A DNA stretch of 64,000 nt, from positions 4,712,001 to 4,776,000 of the forward strand of contig OZ244128.1 of NCBI GenBank assembly GCA_965215995.1, in the 5' to 3' direction. The notes under the pieces are model-generated. The model was not told the origin of the DNA. It was given only the letters and a program-made list of their open reading frames with translations, and did no database searches. Shown here piece after piece: positions 52,819 through 61,515 of this stretch (position 1 is its first letter; every line of letters begins with the position of its first letter). The position numbers and the translations under genes are program-made. Origin of the DNA: SZUA-309 sp965215995 (GTDB lineage Bacteria; Pseudomonadota; Gammaproteobacteria; Pseudomonadales; Azotimanducaceae).

Positions 52819-54117
52819 TCATGGCTGCTCAACCTCGAACTCGATCGGCGTGGCTGCTTCATCCGCCGGTGCGTCCGGGTCCTCTAATCCCAAGTCGGCG
52901 AAATAGAGTCGGCGAAGAATACCGCGGAGCTCCTCATACTGCTCGTCCACGTTGCCGGAAAGCCGGACGGTCTGATTTTCCAGGTCGATGGTGTGGGGCA
53001 TGATTTCCGCTTCCGCCGCGATGCCGACTTCCTCCAGCACCTGCGCGTGCATCTGCGCTTCGTCCCGCTTGGCGATGGCGGTTTTGAGCAGCATGGCACC
53101 GCTCATGATGCTGACCAGACCGCTGGTGTCCACGTAGGCGTTGCTGCTTTCGCTCATTGCGGCGATGCCGCCGGCGATGGCAACCGCACCACCAATGGCT
53201 CGAGCCGTGGATTGGGCTTTCAGCTCTTTGTAGGCGATGGCTTCGTCGTAGGTTGCTTTCCGCCAACTCTGGTAGGCCGGGTACATGTCGCGGTGAAAGT
53301 TCTCGTAGTACTCATCCAGCGTGTCGATGAAAAGATATTCCCGCTCGCGCACACGACGGACCCGGCTGAGCATCGGATCGTCCTCCGACGGCAGTCGGCG
53401 CAGAACAAACTCGCCATCTTCCGTTTCGCCGATATGGCCCGAGAACGCATCAGGCGCAAAGTCCTGCGCGAATTTCATCTCGGCGGTCGCCCGTATCTCG
53501 TGGATCTGCTCGCTGGTAAGCGTCCTCCGATGGTCGAGCAGATCATCAGCCAGGTTCTTATAGATGGTCTGGAACGGGTCGATGCCCTGCGGGATCCCAT
53601 CGTCATAGGCGTACTTGCTGGCGAGCGCTGTGTATTCCCGGGTGAACCACTCTTTGCCGGTTGCATCCGTCGCCGTGATTTCCACATCCATGCTCTCGCC
53701 GTTCGAGTGCAGGATCTTGCCGGTGATGCTCAGATCCACGGCGTGTGTTGGCCTGGGAACGACCCGGACAGCACCCCAGTTGCCCGTGCTCTGCAACAGG
53801 TTTTTTGCGTGGTAGGGCATGTAGTTGGCTTCGGCCCTGCGGATGTCGGGCTGAATGAGCAGCTTGACCTGTTCGTCGTAGTCCTCGGGCACGTTGGGGT
53901 CGAAAATGGCGATGCCGATGTCGAGCAATTCGGACTCCGCCTGCACGCCCTGCATCTGTTCCGGTGGCGTCATATCGACAATCCGCACCGTCTCGCTGAC
54001 GCACCCGGCCAACAGCGAGATCAGGGAAACCAGTACCCCCTTCAGCAGAGCAGGTGCAGGCTGGGAGAAATCTCCAGGGTTCCGCGCATTGAAAGTTTGG
54101 AAGCTGATTTGCTGCAT
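52819..54117 (-). CDS. Large lipoprotein of the ExbB/vWA locus
   Basis: A 432-residue lipoprotein with a long N region and lipobox SLLAGC (Cys39). The mature part begins VSETVRIVDMTPPEQMQG, with a mixed alpha/beta domain, then a Gly/Ala-rich, membrane-like or packed helical segment (IGGAVAIAGGIAAMSES), then QMHAQVLEEVGIAAEAEIM. An alternative later start may exist. Family unknown. It lies 36 bases after the Ser/Gly/Pro-rich lipoprotein gene. Confidence 0.75.
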   Translation of the reverse strand: MQQISFQTFNARNPGDFSQPAPALLKGVLVSLISLLAGCVSETVRIVDMTPPEQMQGVQAESELLDIGIAIFDPNVPEDYDEQVKLLIQPDIRRAEANYMPYHAKNLLQSTGNWGAVRVVPRPTHAVDLSITGKILHSNGESMDVEITATDATGKEWFTREYTALASKYAYDDGIPQGIDPFQTIYKNLADDLLDHRRTLTSEQIHEIRATAEMKFAQDFAPDAFSGHIGETEDGEFVLRRLPSEDDPMLSRVRRVREREYLFIDTLDEYYENFHRDMYPAYQSWRKATYDEAIAYKELKAQSTARAIGGAVAIAGGIAAMSESSNAYVDTSGLVSIMSGAMLLKTAIAKRDEAQMHAQVLEEVGIAAEAEIMPHTIDLENQTVRLSGNVDEQYEELRGILRRLYFADLGLEDPDAPADEAATPIEFEVEQP

Positions 54118-54153
54118 CGTGATCTCAGGTTACCCGCATTCGGCCCCCAAGCG

Positions 54154-55374
54154 TCAGGCGCCTTTGTAACGCCGATATTCCTCCCAGAGCTTCTCTCTCA
54201 GCTCCGGATCGGTCTCGTTCATGGCAGCCTCGCGGAGCTGACGGGCAATGATATCGTCATCCCGGGCATCGGGTATGTCGTCAGGTACGTTGCTTGTTGT
54301 CGCTGGCGGTGCCCGTTGCGGTGAGTTCTGGCTGGGCATGCCGCGAGGCTCGTAACCGCCAGTCTGTTGCTGAGCACCGCCAGGATCACCGGGCACACCT
54401 TCGCCGCTGGTCTGGCTGCCGGTGCTGCCGGACGATGGCAGGGTGCCTGTCGTTCCGCCTGTGCCTGCGCGTTCGTTGCTGCGGGCCTGGATGACTTCCC
54501 TTTCTGCCAGGATCTCTCCGTCGAAGTCCTTCAGAGCGTCGTCCAGCTCACTGTCGCCACCCTCGGTACCCGTGCCGCCCTGGCCTGGCGGCAGGCCGCG
54601 TTCAGACGGCATGGGCGGGATATTCGAGTTGTTGCCAGGCAGCTGGTTGCTGGTCTCCCAACCGCCCTCCGCCCCGCCGGGGACACCGGTTTCCCACGAG
54701 TCTTCAGTGCCCGGCTGGCCACCGCCCGCCGGGCTGCCGCCGCTTGGCTGCCCACCAGATTGTGGCCCGCCGGTTTGCTGCCCACCGGGCTGGCTGCCGG
54801 TTTGTCCTCCCTGCTGACCTTCCGGCATGGTGGAGTCACTCCCCGGCGCGCCACCGGTGGCGGGATCCCAGGTTGGCTGGTCCAGCGTGCCATTGCCATC
54901 TCCTTCGGAGCTTCCCGATTGCTCGCCGGGGTTCTGCCCGGTCTGGCCGCTCTCGCCGGATTGCTGTCCTGGTTGCTGTCCGGGCATGGAGCCACCGGGT
55001 ACGCCACCTGGCATCGGCAGACCAGGCACGCCACTCGGCATGCTGGTGCCCGCGGATGATCCGCTGGAACTCCCCGAAGTGCCCGAGCTGCCGCTGCTCT
55101 GCCCCGATGAGGAGCTGGACGTGGAGCCGCTTTGCCCGGACGACCCGGAGGAGGAAGAGCTGGGGCTCTGCGACGAGGGTGAGCTGCTCGGGGAACCGCT
55201 CGGCGAGGGCATGCTGGGGGACGGCATGCTGGTTGGCGAGCTGGGTGGTGGTGAGCTGCTGCTGGAGGAGCAACCGGCAAGTGCTAGCGTCAGCGCTGTC
55301 GCGGTCAGCAGCAACGAGCAAACTGGTTTCTGCTTCCGGCCCCCATGTTCGGTGGTAGTTTTGTAGGAAGTCAT
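54154..55374 (-). CDS. Ser/Gly/Pro/Gln-rich lipoprotein
   Basis: A 406-residue protein. A lipoprotein signal (ALTLALAGC, Cys35) opens a long low-complexity stretch (about 36-290) of Ser, Gly, Pro and Gln with many SSS, SGS, PGG and GGQ units. A more ordered acidic C terminus contains RQLREAAMNETDPELREKLWEEYR split by turns. It looks like a flexible periplasm-spanning linker. The long antisense frames here arise from the base bias. Confidence 0.8.
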   Translation of the reverse strand: MTSYKTTTEHGGRKQKPVCSLLLTATALTLALAGCSSSSSSPPPSSPTSMPSPSMPSPSGSPSSSPSSQSPSSSSSGSSGQSGSTSSSSSGQSSGSSGTSGSSSGSSAGTSMPSGVPGLPMPGGVPGGSMPGQQPGQQSGESGQTGQNPGEQSGSSEGDGNGTLDQPTWDPATGGAPGSDSTMPEGQQGGQTGSQPGGQQTGGPQSGGQPSGGSPAGGGQPGTEDSWETGVPGGAEGGWETSNQLPGNNSNIPPMPSERGLPPGQGGTGTEGGDSELDDALKDFDGEILAEREVIQARSNERAGTGGTTGTLPSSGSTGSQTSGEGVPGDPGGAQQQTGGYEPRGMPSQNSPQRAPPATTSNVPDDIPDARDDDIIARQLREAAMNETDPELREKLWEEYRRYKGA

Positions 55375-55462
55375 GAGATTCGCTCCCGTTGCGATCGCGC
55401 TGGCACGATGCCTGGCGCTCGCGTCAGTCTAGCGAGCTGAAGCTGAACCGCGGCTGTACGTC

Positions 55463-56929
55463 TCACTGCCCGGCCTCCTCCGTTGTTTCGACGATGGCGA
55501 CCTGTGGGTAGTAAACAAACTTGTGGGTATAGACGAAGTTGGTGGTGATCTGTGGCTCGCCATTGATGATCATCGGACGGAATCGGGCGGCTCGAAGGCT
55601 CTTGCGTACCCGAAACTCCATCATGCCTTCGGGCACGGACTCCAGGGTGGTGAGACGCCGTGGTGCGCCTCGTTCGGTCACGTCGAACTGCACGGTGACC
55701 AGCCCCTCGGCGGTTCGTTCCGGCACTTCCGGCGCGCTTGGGTCTATTGGAGCGGGGTAGTGGATCAGCTTGGGCTGCCCGAAGAAATCTTCCAGTGGAA
55801 AGTCCTCGACACCTTCCATGAGCTCATAGGCGATTTCGTAGAGCGGGAAGGCCTCCCGTGTCTTCTCGAACAGAAGATGCCAGTCTGCCAGATCGAGAAT
55901 TGCCTGGGCGATGACGGCCGTCGACGAGTTGTGTGAGCGGTGGATCTGAATAATCGTCTGCAGAGCCCGCTCGCCAGCCGGGAAGTTGTTGATCGTGACC
56001 GGACCGTAAGAGGTTTCCAGACCGTTAGCCGCGTACGACGAAGAAGATGAGGGGTCGATGTAGATGGGTGGGAAGCGCTCGAGACGGTAAGTCCTGGCTA
56101 CGCCGCTCCAGGCCGGAATGGCTTCCATGGACTGCCCCTTGCCGTTGGCGACCATCACATCGGCAGCGCGCTGGTAGAGGTGGCGCGCGGCAAAGATGTT
56201 GTGGGTCTGCTCGTACCACTTGGCCAGATGATAAAGCCCTGGCAACAGATCCTCGCTGTAAGGATCGTAGGCGCGTTGCAGGACGTGATAGGCGTACTCC
56301 TCGCGCTCATTGGCTGTTTCGAAATCACCCAGGGTTCGATAGACCTCGGCTTCCCGATAGACGATCTCGAGCTGAGCGGCAGAAACCAGCCCTGAGTTCA
56401 CTCGCTCGAGGTGCACGGCTCTGCTGTAGTTATCCAGGGCGCCAACGTAGTCGCCCTCGAGCACCTGAATATCACCGAGCAGCGTAATCGGACGCACCAG
56501 GGCGGGATCGAAACGGTGGCTCGTATCCTCGATGTCGCTGATCTTCTGGGTCAACCAGTACTTGGGTATCTCGTACTCACCCGCTTCGATCTGGGCTTCG
56601 ATCTGTTCCAGGTCCGGATCGAGTTCGTCGAGAATGTCCTCGATACTGTTGCCTGACTCATCGCGCCTGTTGGGTAGGGCCATGGATACCGCCGGCGCGT
56701 TTGCAGCCTGCCCGAACGGATTGGCCGCAGGGTCTGCTGGTTGCCGGGTGCTCTCCACCGCCTCGGTTTCGGTTGCCTCCGCTGCTTCTGCCGCCGCCGC
56801 CGCCTCGGCAGCGAGCACACCGGATGAGCCCAGCAGGGTGCCCACGAGAAGCACGGTAGAAGTGATGAGATTGATCCTGCTATTGATACCGCTGATGGTG
56901 ATCCGCCCCCGGCTCATCCGTTCACTCAA
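55463..56929 (-). CDS. TPR protein with TonB C-terminal domain
   Basis: A 488-residue exported protein. A signal peptide (about 20-40, ending GVLA) and an Ala/Glu/Thr-rich linker precede TPR-like helices (about 120-270: GDYVGALDNYSRAVHLERV; YREAEVYRTLGDFETANERE; LARWYEQTHNIFAARHLYQ-like). The C-terminal TonB domain (about 400-478: GLVTVQFDVTERGAPRRL; SLRAARFRPMIINGEP) is normal. It is first in the locus and may link the motor to the outer membrane. Divergent from tusA. Confidence 0.86.
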   Translation of the reverse strand: MSERMSRGRITISGINSRINLITSTVLLVGTLLGSSGVLAAEAAAAAEAAEATETEAVESTRQPADPAANPFGQAANAPAVSMALPNRRDESGNSIEDILDELDPDLEQIEAQIEAGEYEIPKYWLTQKISDIEDTSHRFDPALVRPITLLGDIQVLEGDYVGALDNYSRAVHLERVNSGLVSAAQLEIVYREAEVYRTLGDFETANEREEYAYHVLQRAYDPYSEDLLPGLYHLAKWYEQTHNIFAARHLYQRAADVMVANGKGQSMEAIPAWSGVARTYRLERFPPIYIDPSSSSSYAANGLETSYGPVTINNFPAGERALQTIIQIHRSHNSSTAVIAQAILDLADWHLLFEKTREAFPLYEIAYELMEGVEDFPLEDFFGQPKLIHYPAPIDPSAPEVPERTAEGLVTVQFDVTERGAPRRLTTLESVPEGMMEFRVRKSLRAARFRPMIINGEPQITTNFVYTHKFVYYPQVAIVETTEEAGQ

Positions 56930-57039
56930 TTCGACCGCAGAAGGTGCGATCGGTTCGAGTGTGGAATTGCCTCCGAATCAAGTCAAGCTGGCGGCGCAAG
57001 AGGCGAGCTCAGGGGTTTTGAGCTACCATCGCGGCCCAG

Positions 57040-57282
57040 ATGAGCGAGCCAGAAATTCAATCAGACGATAGCCTGGATGCCAGAGGCCTGGTCTGCCCGG
57101 AGCCACTGATGCTGGTGCGCAATCGGGTTCGAGACATGCACTCCGGCAGCGTGCTGCACGTCCAGGCGACGGACCCCAGCACCGGCAGAGATTTCACGAA
57201 CTTCTGTCGCTTCATGGGGCATGAGCTTCTCCGGGACGAGCAACAGGGCAACGTCTATCACTTCTGGATCAAGAAGGGCTGA
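57040..57282 (+). CDS. tusA: TusA-family sulfur carrier
   Basis: An 80-residue protein with the hallmark GLVCPEPLMLVRNRV (C-P-x-P, where the Cys carries persulfide sulfur). TusA relays sulfur for tRNA thiolation and other pathways. ATG 57040 is clear. The next gene starts at the base after its stop, opening a seven-gene run. Confidence 0.95.
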   Translation: MSEPEIQSDDSLDARGLVCPEPLMLVRNRVRDMHSGSVLHVQATDPSTGRDFTNFCRFMGHELLRDEQQGNVYHFWIKKG

Positions 57283-57792
57283 TTGACGGTGGTTGCCCGC
57301 TACTTCGCTTACGGCTCGAACATGAACCCGGATCGGGTGCGGGAGAGGGGGATCCGCTTTGCGCACGCCGCGGGTGCCCGGCTCGATGGATTTGCGCTCG
57401 TGTTCGACAAGACGTCGAAGAAGCATGCTGGCCTCGGACACGCGAACGTGCAGCGCTCGCCCGGTCAGGTGGTGGAAGGTGTTCTCTACTGGCTGGAAAC
57501 GGCAGATGAGATCGGCAAGATGGATCGTTTCGAATCGACGCCCGTAAACTACAGCCGTGAGGTGATTCACGTGCGCGTGCAGGCGGCGCATCTACCGGGA
57601 GAGGATCTCGCCAGTCCCGATGCTTCGGAAGTGCTGATCACCACCTGGACCTACTTTGCCAACCCTGCCGTCCGCCAGTCGGGCCTCAAGCCACCACGCA
57701 CTTATCTGGATCATTTGCTGGCCGGGCGGCGGTTTCTGTCGAATGGCTACTACCAGATGTTGCAGGCCCATCCCTGTGAGGAAGATCGCTGA
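57283..57792 (+). CDS. Gamma-glutamylcyclotransferase-like protein
   Basis: A 169-residue protein: YFAYGSNMNPDRVRERG (the YGSN phosphate-binding loop), GVLYWLETADEIGKMDRFE (the acidic catalytic position after the loop) and a C-terminal HLLAGRRF. The reaction releases 5-oxoproline from gamma-glutamyl amines; some relatives have other uses. TTG 57283 directly follows the tusA stop; GTG 57289 is an alternative. Confidence 0.85.
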   Translation: MTVVARYFAYGSNMNPDRVRERGIRFAHAAGARLDGFALVFDKTSKKHAGLGHANVQRSPGQVVEGVLYWLETADEIGKMDRFESTPVNYSREVIHVRVQAAHLPGEDLASPDASEVLITTWTYFANPAVRQSGLKPPRTYLDHLLAGRRFLSNGYYQMLQAHPCEEDR

Positions 57793-57794
57793 AC

Positions 57795-58349
57795 GTGGCG
57801 GAGGGACTGACAGACCGGCAGATTAGCGGCTGCTTCAATCGGCGGATGGGCCGCCGTTACCAGGTTCGATTGGTAGGTGGAGCGGCTGAGCCGTTCTACT
57901 CGCCGGGTTCGGCGCGCAGACCGGCGATCATTCGTTACACGCGGGACTATGCGGCCAGCGCCTTGCACGAACTGGCGCACTGGTGCATTGCCGGTCATGA
58001 GCGCCGTCGCCTGCCGGACTATGGCTACTGGTATCAACCGCCACCCAGGACAGAGGGTCAGCAGCAGGCTTTCTACCGGGTTGAGCTGCCAGTGCAGGCT
58101 CTGGAGGCGCGCCTGGCAGCTGCGGCGGGTGTCCCGTTCAGGGTGAGCGTCGATGATCTGGATCGAAACTGCACCGCTGCCACAATTGAATCGGCAAGGT
58201 CATTCGAACGGGAAGTGCTCGCACTTGCCGAACAGATGACCGGGCAATCCCTGTCAGCGCGCGCGGCGGAACTCGAGGCCCAGCTTGCCAATCACCGGTT
58301 GAGGGTGCTGGCCGAGCACCCGCAAACCGCTGCACGCGCAGCCGCATGA
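57795..58349 (+). CDS. epmC: EF-P hydroxylase
   Basis: A 184-residue YfcM-family protein: ALHELAHWCIAGHERRR (metal-binding His/Glu), DYGYWYQPPPRTEGQQQAF. EpmC hydroxylates the beta-lysylated Lys of elongation factor P. The length matches E. coli YfcM. Start is GTG 57795 and it overlaps the next gene by four bases. No epmA, epmB or efp is in the window. Confidence 0.94.
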   Translation: MAEGLTDRQISGCFNRRMGRRYQVRLVGGAAEPFYSPGSARRPAIIRYTRDYAASALHELAHWCIAGHERRRLPDYGYWYQPPPRTEGQQQAFYRVELPVQALEARLAAAAGVPFRVSVDDLDRNCTAATIESARSFEREVLALAEQMTGQSLSARAAELEAQLANHRLRVLAEHPQTAARAAA

Positions 58350-59281
58350 GCACGCCCTCGGAGCATGGTGGCGATGAACGGCTCTTTCTGTTGGACGCAA
58401 CTCTCCTTTTCTTTCGTGCGCTCTACGGCGTGCCGGACGTGTTCAAGGATGGCCAGGGAAGATCGGTCAACGGGGCTCGTGGCTATTTGAGCTACCTGGT
58501 CAACCTGCTCCGCGGCGAAGGCGCCAGCGGGGTCGATGCGCCGGTTCGATTCTGTGCCGCGGCCTTCGATGAGAGCCTGAACAGCTGCTGGCGCAACGAA
58601 CGTTACCCTGCCTACAAGGCAAACCGGCCGCCTGCGGATGACAACATCGCCTACCAGCTGTCAGTTGCCCGAGCACTCACCACACAGCTCGGGGTACCGG
58701 TGCTGGCGGACCTGGCGTACGAGGCGGATGACTACATCGCCACCCTCGCTAGAAAGAGTCGTCGGCCGGTAATCGTTGTGAGCAGGGACAAGGACCTGCA
58801 GCAGTTGCTTACCGACGGGGTCTGCCTGCTCGATCCCAAGGACGGTGCGATTCGAGGGCCGGGGGCATTCAAGGCCGAGTTCGGCTTCGAGCCAGCGCTG
58901 TATCCGGACTATCAGGCTTTCATTGGCGACAGTGTGGACAATATTCCCGGAATTCGGGGCGTGGGTCCGAAGACGGCTGGCGCGCTGATCTCCCGCTTCG
59001 GTGATCTGGAGTCTGTTTACCAGGCTGAGTCCTCCTGGGTCGAGGTCGGTATCAAGCCAGCAAGCAAGATGGCACAGCGACTGATAGCGGAGAAAGAACA
59101 GGCCTTCCTGTTCAGGGAGATTCTCCGCCTGGATGAGAAGGTGCCGTTGCCCATTTCGCTGGCCGACACGCGAGTGAAGCCCTCTACCACGAGAGACCTG
59201 CAAGCCTGTCTCGATAACGGACAACTGAGAGAAGGTCTGGGTGGATCGCTGATTCGATTGATGGAGGCCTGCGTTGGCTGA
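58346..59281 (+). CDS. xni: 5'-3' exonuclease, Xni-like
   Basis: A 311-residue flap-endonuclease-fold protein: FLLDATLLFFRALYGV with metal Asp, NERYPAYKANRPPAD, EADDYIATLAR, VSRDKDLQQLL and the H3TH region FIGDSVDNIPGIRGVGPKTA. It resembles the exonuclease domain of DNA polymerase I and Xni/ExoIX but is longer than E. coli Xni. It may process flaps or RNA primers. It overlaps epmC and the next gene. Confidence 0.9.
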   Translation: MSTPSEHGGDERLFLLDATLLFFRALYGVPDVFKDGQGRSVNGARGYLSYLVNLLRGEGASGVDAPVRFCAAAFDESLNSCWRNERYPAYKANRPPADDNIAYQLSVARALTTQLGVPVLADLAYEADDYIATLARKSRRPVIVVSRDKDLQQLLTDGVCLLDPKDGAIRGPGAFKAEFGFEPALYPDYQAFIGDSVDNIPGIRGVGPKTAGALISRFGDLESVYQAESSWVEVGIKPASKMAQRLIAEKEQAFLFREILRLDEKVPLPISLADTRVKPSTTRDLQACLDNGQLREGLGGSLIRLMEACVG

Positions 59282-60395
59282 GTCGCTCGATTGCGTGGTG
59301 ATCGGTGCCGGCGTGGTGGGGCTCGCCTGTGCTGCCAGGCTGGCTGAAGCGGGACGTGATGTGTTGGTGCTGGAACAGCATGAGCTGATCGGCTCGGCGA
59401 CCAGCAGTCGCAACTCGGAAGTGATTCATGCGGGTATCTACTACCCAACGGGTTCCGAGAAGGCGCGGCTGTGCGTGGAGGGTAAGGAAAGGCTGTATGA
59501 ATACTGCGAACGGTACGCGGTACCCCATTCCCGATGCGGGAAAATCATCGTCGCGGTAACAGAAGCGCAAACGGAGCTGCTCGAAGGCTATCGGGTGCAG
59601 TCCGAGCGCAACGGTGCCGGTGTTCTCAGCTGGCTGGATGCGAAGACGCTGAACGAGCTGGAGCCGAATGTCCGGGGTGTGAGCGGGCTGCTCTCACCGA
59701 GCACGGGCATTATCGACAGCCACAGCTACATGCTGAGCCTGCAGGGGCGGCTTGAAGCTCATGGCGGAATGATCGCCTTCGGTACCCGGGTGCACGGGCT
59801 GGCAGAGCGGGGAGGCAAGCCAAGGGTGCTCATAGAAGGTGATGCGCTCGACTGTCAGGTGCTCGTCAACAGCGCCGGCCTCGAAGCACCGGATCTGGCA
59901 CGGCAGGTTGACCCGAAGGCACCAGCGGCCTTTTTCGCACGCGGCCATTACTTCACCTACTCGGGCAAACCACCCTTTTCCCGACTCGTCTATCCGGTGG
60001 CCGAGCCGGGTGGTCTGGGTGTTCATGTGACCATCGATCTGGCAGGCCAGGTGAAGTTCGGACCGGATGTGCAGTGGTGCGACCAGGTGGACTATGAGTT
60101 CGATGCAGAACGATTGGCGGCGTTCGCCGAGGCCATACGGCAGTACTTCCCTGGTGTCGAGGTGGACCGGTTGCAGCCCGGTTACGTCGGTGTGCGGCCA
60201 AAGATTTCCGGGCCGGGTGAGAGTGCGGCCGACTTCCGTCTGGATGGTGTGCAAGTGCATGGGATCGAGGGACTGGTCAACCTGCTCGGTATCGAAAGTC
60301 CCGGTCTGACTGCTTCCTTGGCGATTGCGGAGCGTGTGCACGAACTTGTCAACCACGGTGTCGACCAGAACCCCGCCGAGCAGGATCCGGATTGA
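59274..60395 (+). CDS. lhgO: FAD-dependent oxidoreductase, LhgO-like
   Basis: A 373-residue DAO-type enzyme: CVVIGAGVVGLACAARLAEA (FAD loop), SSRNSEVIHAGIYYPTGSEKA, and a C-terminal PGLTASLAIAERVHEL. This pattern fits L-2-hydroxyglutarate oxidase/dehydrogenase relatives. Start TTG 59274 lies within the stop of the exonuclease gene. The substrate is assigned by family only. Confidence 0.86.
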   Translation: MAESLDCVVIGAGVVGLACAARLAEAGRDVLVLEQHELIGSATSSRNSEVIHAGIYYPTGSEKARLCVEGKERLYEYCERYAVPHSRCGKIIVAVTEAQTELLEGYRVQSERNGAGVLSWLDAKTLNELEPNVRGVSGLLSPSTGIIDSHSYMLSLQGRLEAHGGMIAFGTRVHGLAERGGKPRVLIEGDALDCQVLVNSAGLEAPDLARQVDPKAPAAFFARGHYFTYSGKPPFSRLVYPVAEPGGLGVHVTIDLAGQVKFGPDVQWCDQVDYEFDAERLAAFAEAIRQYFPGVEVDRLQPGYVGVRPKISGPGESAADFRLDGVQVHGIEGLVNLLGIESPGLTASLAIAERVHELVNHGVDQNPAEQDPD

Positions 60396-60396
60396 G

Positions 60397-61515
60397 ATGA
60401 GGCCTCTCAAATTTGGGTTCCTGGTCAACCCTGTGGCGGGGGTAGGCGGTGCGGTTGCGCTGAAAGGAAGTGATGGCGCTGACGTCCAGCAGCAGGCGTT
60501 GGCCAGAGGTGGTAAGCCTCGGGGGCTGGATCGGTCGCGACGCGCGCTCCTGGCGGCTGAACGAGCAGCAGACGTTCGCTGGTTGACCTGGGCCGATGCT
60601 ATGGGAGCAGAGGCGCTGAGTGCGGTGGGCCTGCCATGTGAAGTCGTCGGCGCTGCCGAAGGTGAGCCAACGGCAGCTGATACCCAGGAGGCAGCGCTCG
60701 CTCTAAAGGCAGCCGGCGTGGACCTGCTGGTCTTCGCGGGGGGAGATGGAACGGCTCGCGATCTTCTTCAGGTGCTCGATCAGTCCCTGCCCGTGCTGGG
60801 CATTCCGGCGGGCGTGAAGATGCACTCGGGGGTTTTCGCAACCACACCGGAACGGGCCGGTGCACTGATCGATGCGCTGGTCGAAGGTGGCCTGGTCAGC
60901 CTGGTTGCCCGGCAGGTTCGGGACCTGGACGAAAGTGCCATTTCTGAAGGAGCGATCCGGCCACGATACTTCGGCGAGCTGATGGTGCCGGAGCCGGGTG
61001 GGTACCTGCAGCACACCAAGGAAAGGGGCGTGGAAAGCGAGCCGTTGGCGGTGAACGAGATCGCCGCGGAGGTGGTGGAGCGCCTGTCGGAAGAAGTCCT
61101 GCCGGTGGTGCTGGGTCCGGGCAGTACCCTCAATGCCATCAAGCAGGCGCTCGGCTTCGAGGGCAGCCTGCTCGGTTTTGATGTCTGGCAGGACGGTGCG
61201 ATTGTTGCGCGCGATGTTGATTCGGCGTGGCTTGATACCAAGGTTCCAAAAGCCCGTCTGATCCTCAGTTTCAGCCGGGGCCAGGGCTTTCTGATCGGCC
61301 GGGGTAACCAGCAGCTTGGCCCGGGTTTCCTGCGGCGAATCGGCCGGCAGTCACTGTGGGTGGTCGGCACCCGGACGAAGCTCAAGTCGCTGGATGGCCG
61401 TCCGCTGCTGATGGATACAGATGATCCGGCGCTGGATCAGGCCTGGTCCGGGCTGATCGAAATCATCACCGGTTACGAGGACGCCTTGCTTTACCGGTTG
61501 AGTGACCATGAGTGA
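60397..61515 (+). CDS. ATP-NAD kinase-family protein
   Basis: A 372-residue protein: KFGFLVNPVAGVGGAVALKGSD at the start and VFAGGDGTARDLLQVL with the GGDGT of NAD kinases, then GIPAGVKMHSGVFATTP. This is the longer AcoX-like branch, whose true substrate is often unknown. ATG 60397 lies one base after the previous stop; it overlaps the next gene by eight bases. Confidence 0.87.
   Translation: MRPLKFGFLVNPVAGVGGAVALKGSDGADVQQQALARGGKPRGLDRSRRALLAAERAADVRWLTWADAMGAEALSAVGLPCEVVGAAEGEPTAADTQEAALALKAAGVDLLVFAGGDGTARDLLQVLDQSLPVLGIPAGVKMHSGVFATTPERAGALIDALVEGGLVSLVARQVRDLDESAISEGAIRPRYFGELMVPEPGGYLQHTKERGVESEPLAVNEIAAEVVERLSEEVLPVVLGPGSTLNAIKQALGFEGSLLGFDVWQDGAIVARDVDSAWLDTKVPKARLILSFSRGQGFLIGRGNQQLGPGFLRRIGRQSLWVVGTRTKLKSLDGRPLLMDTDDPALDQAWSGLIEIITGYEDALLYRLSDHE

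Noticed and set aside
54367..55366. Plus-strand open frames of up to 230 codons
   Set aside because: They are mirror frames of the biased Ser/Gly/Pro lipoprotein gene, which has a clear lipobox and fits the operon.
43149..56929. Zorya-type phage defence or gliding/Tol-type motor
   Set aside because: There is a MotA-like protein and Asp-bearing helices, but no helicase, nuclease, ZorE or HNH gene, and no TolA/Pal or Agl gene. The vWA, PEGA and TPR content does not match these systems.
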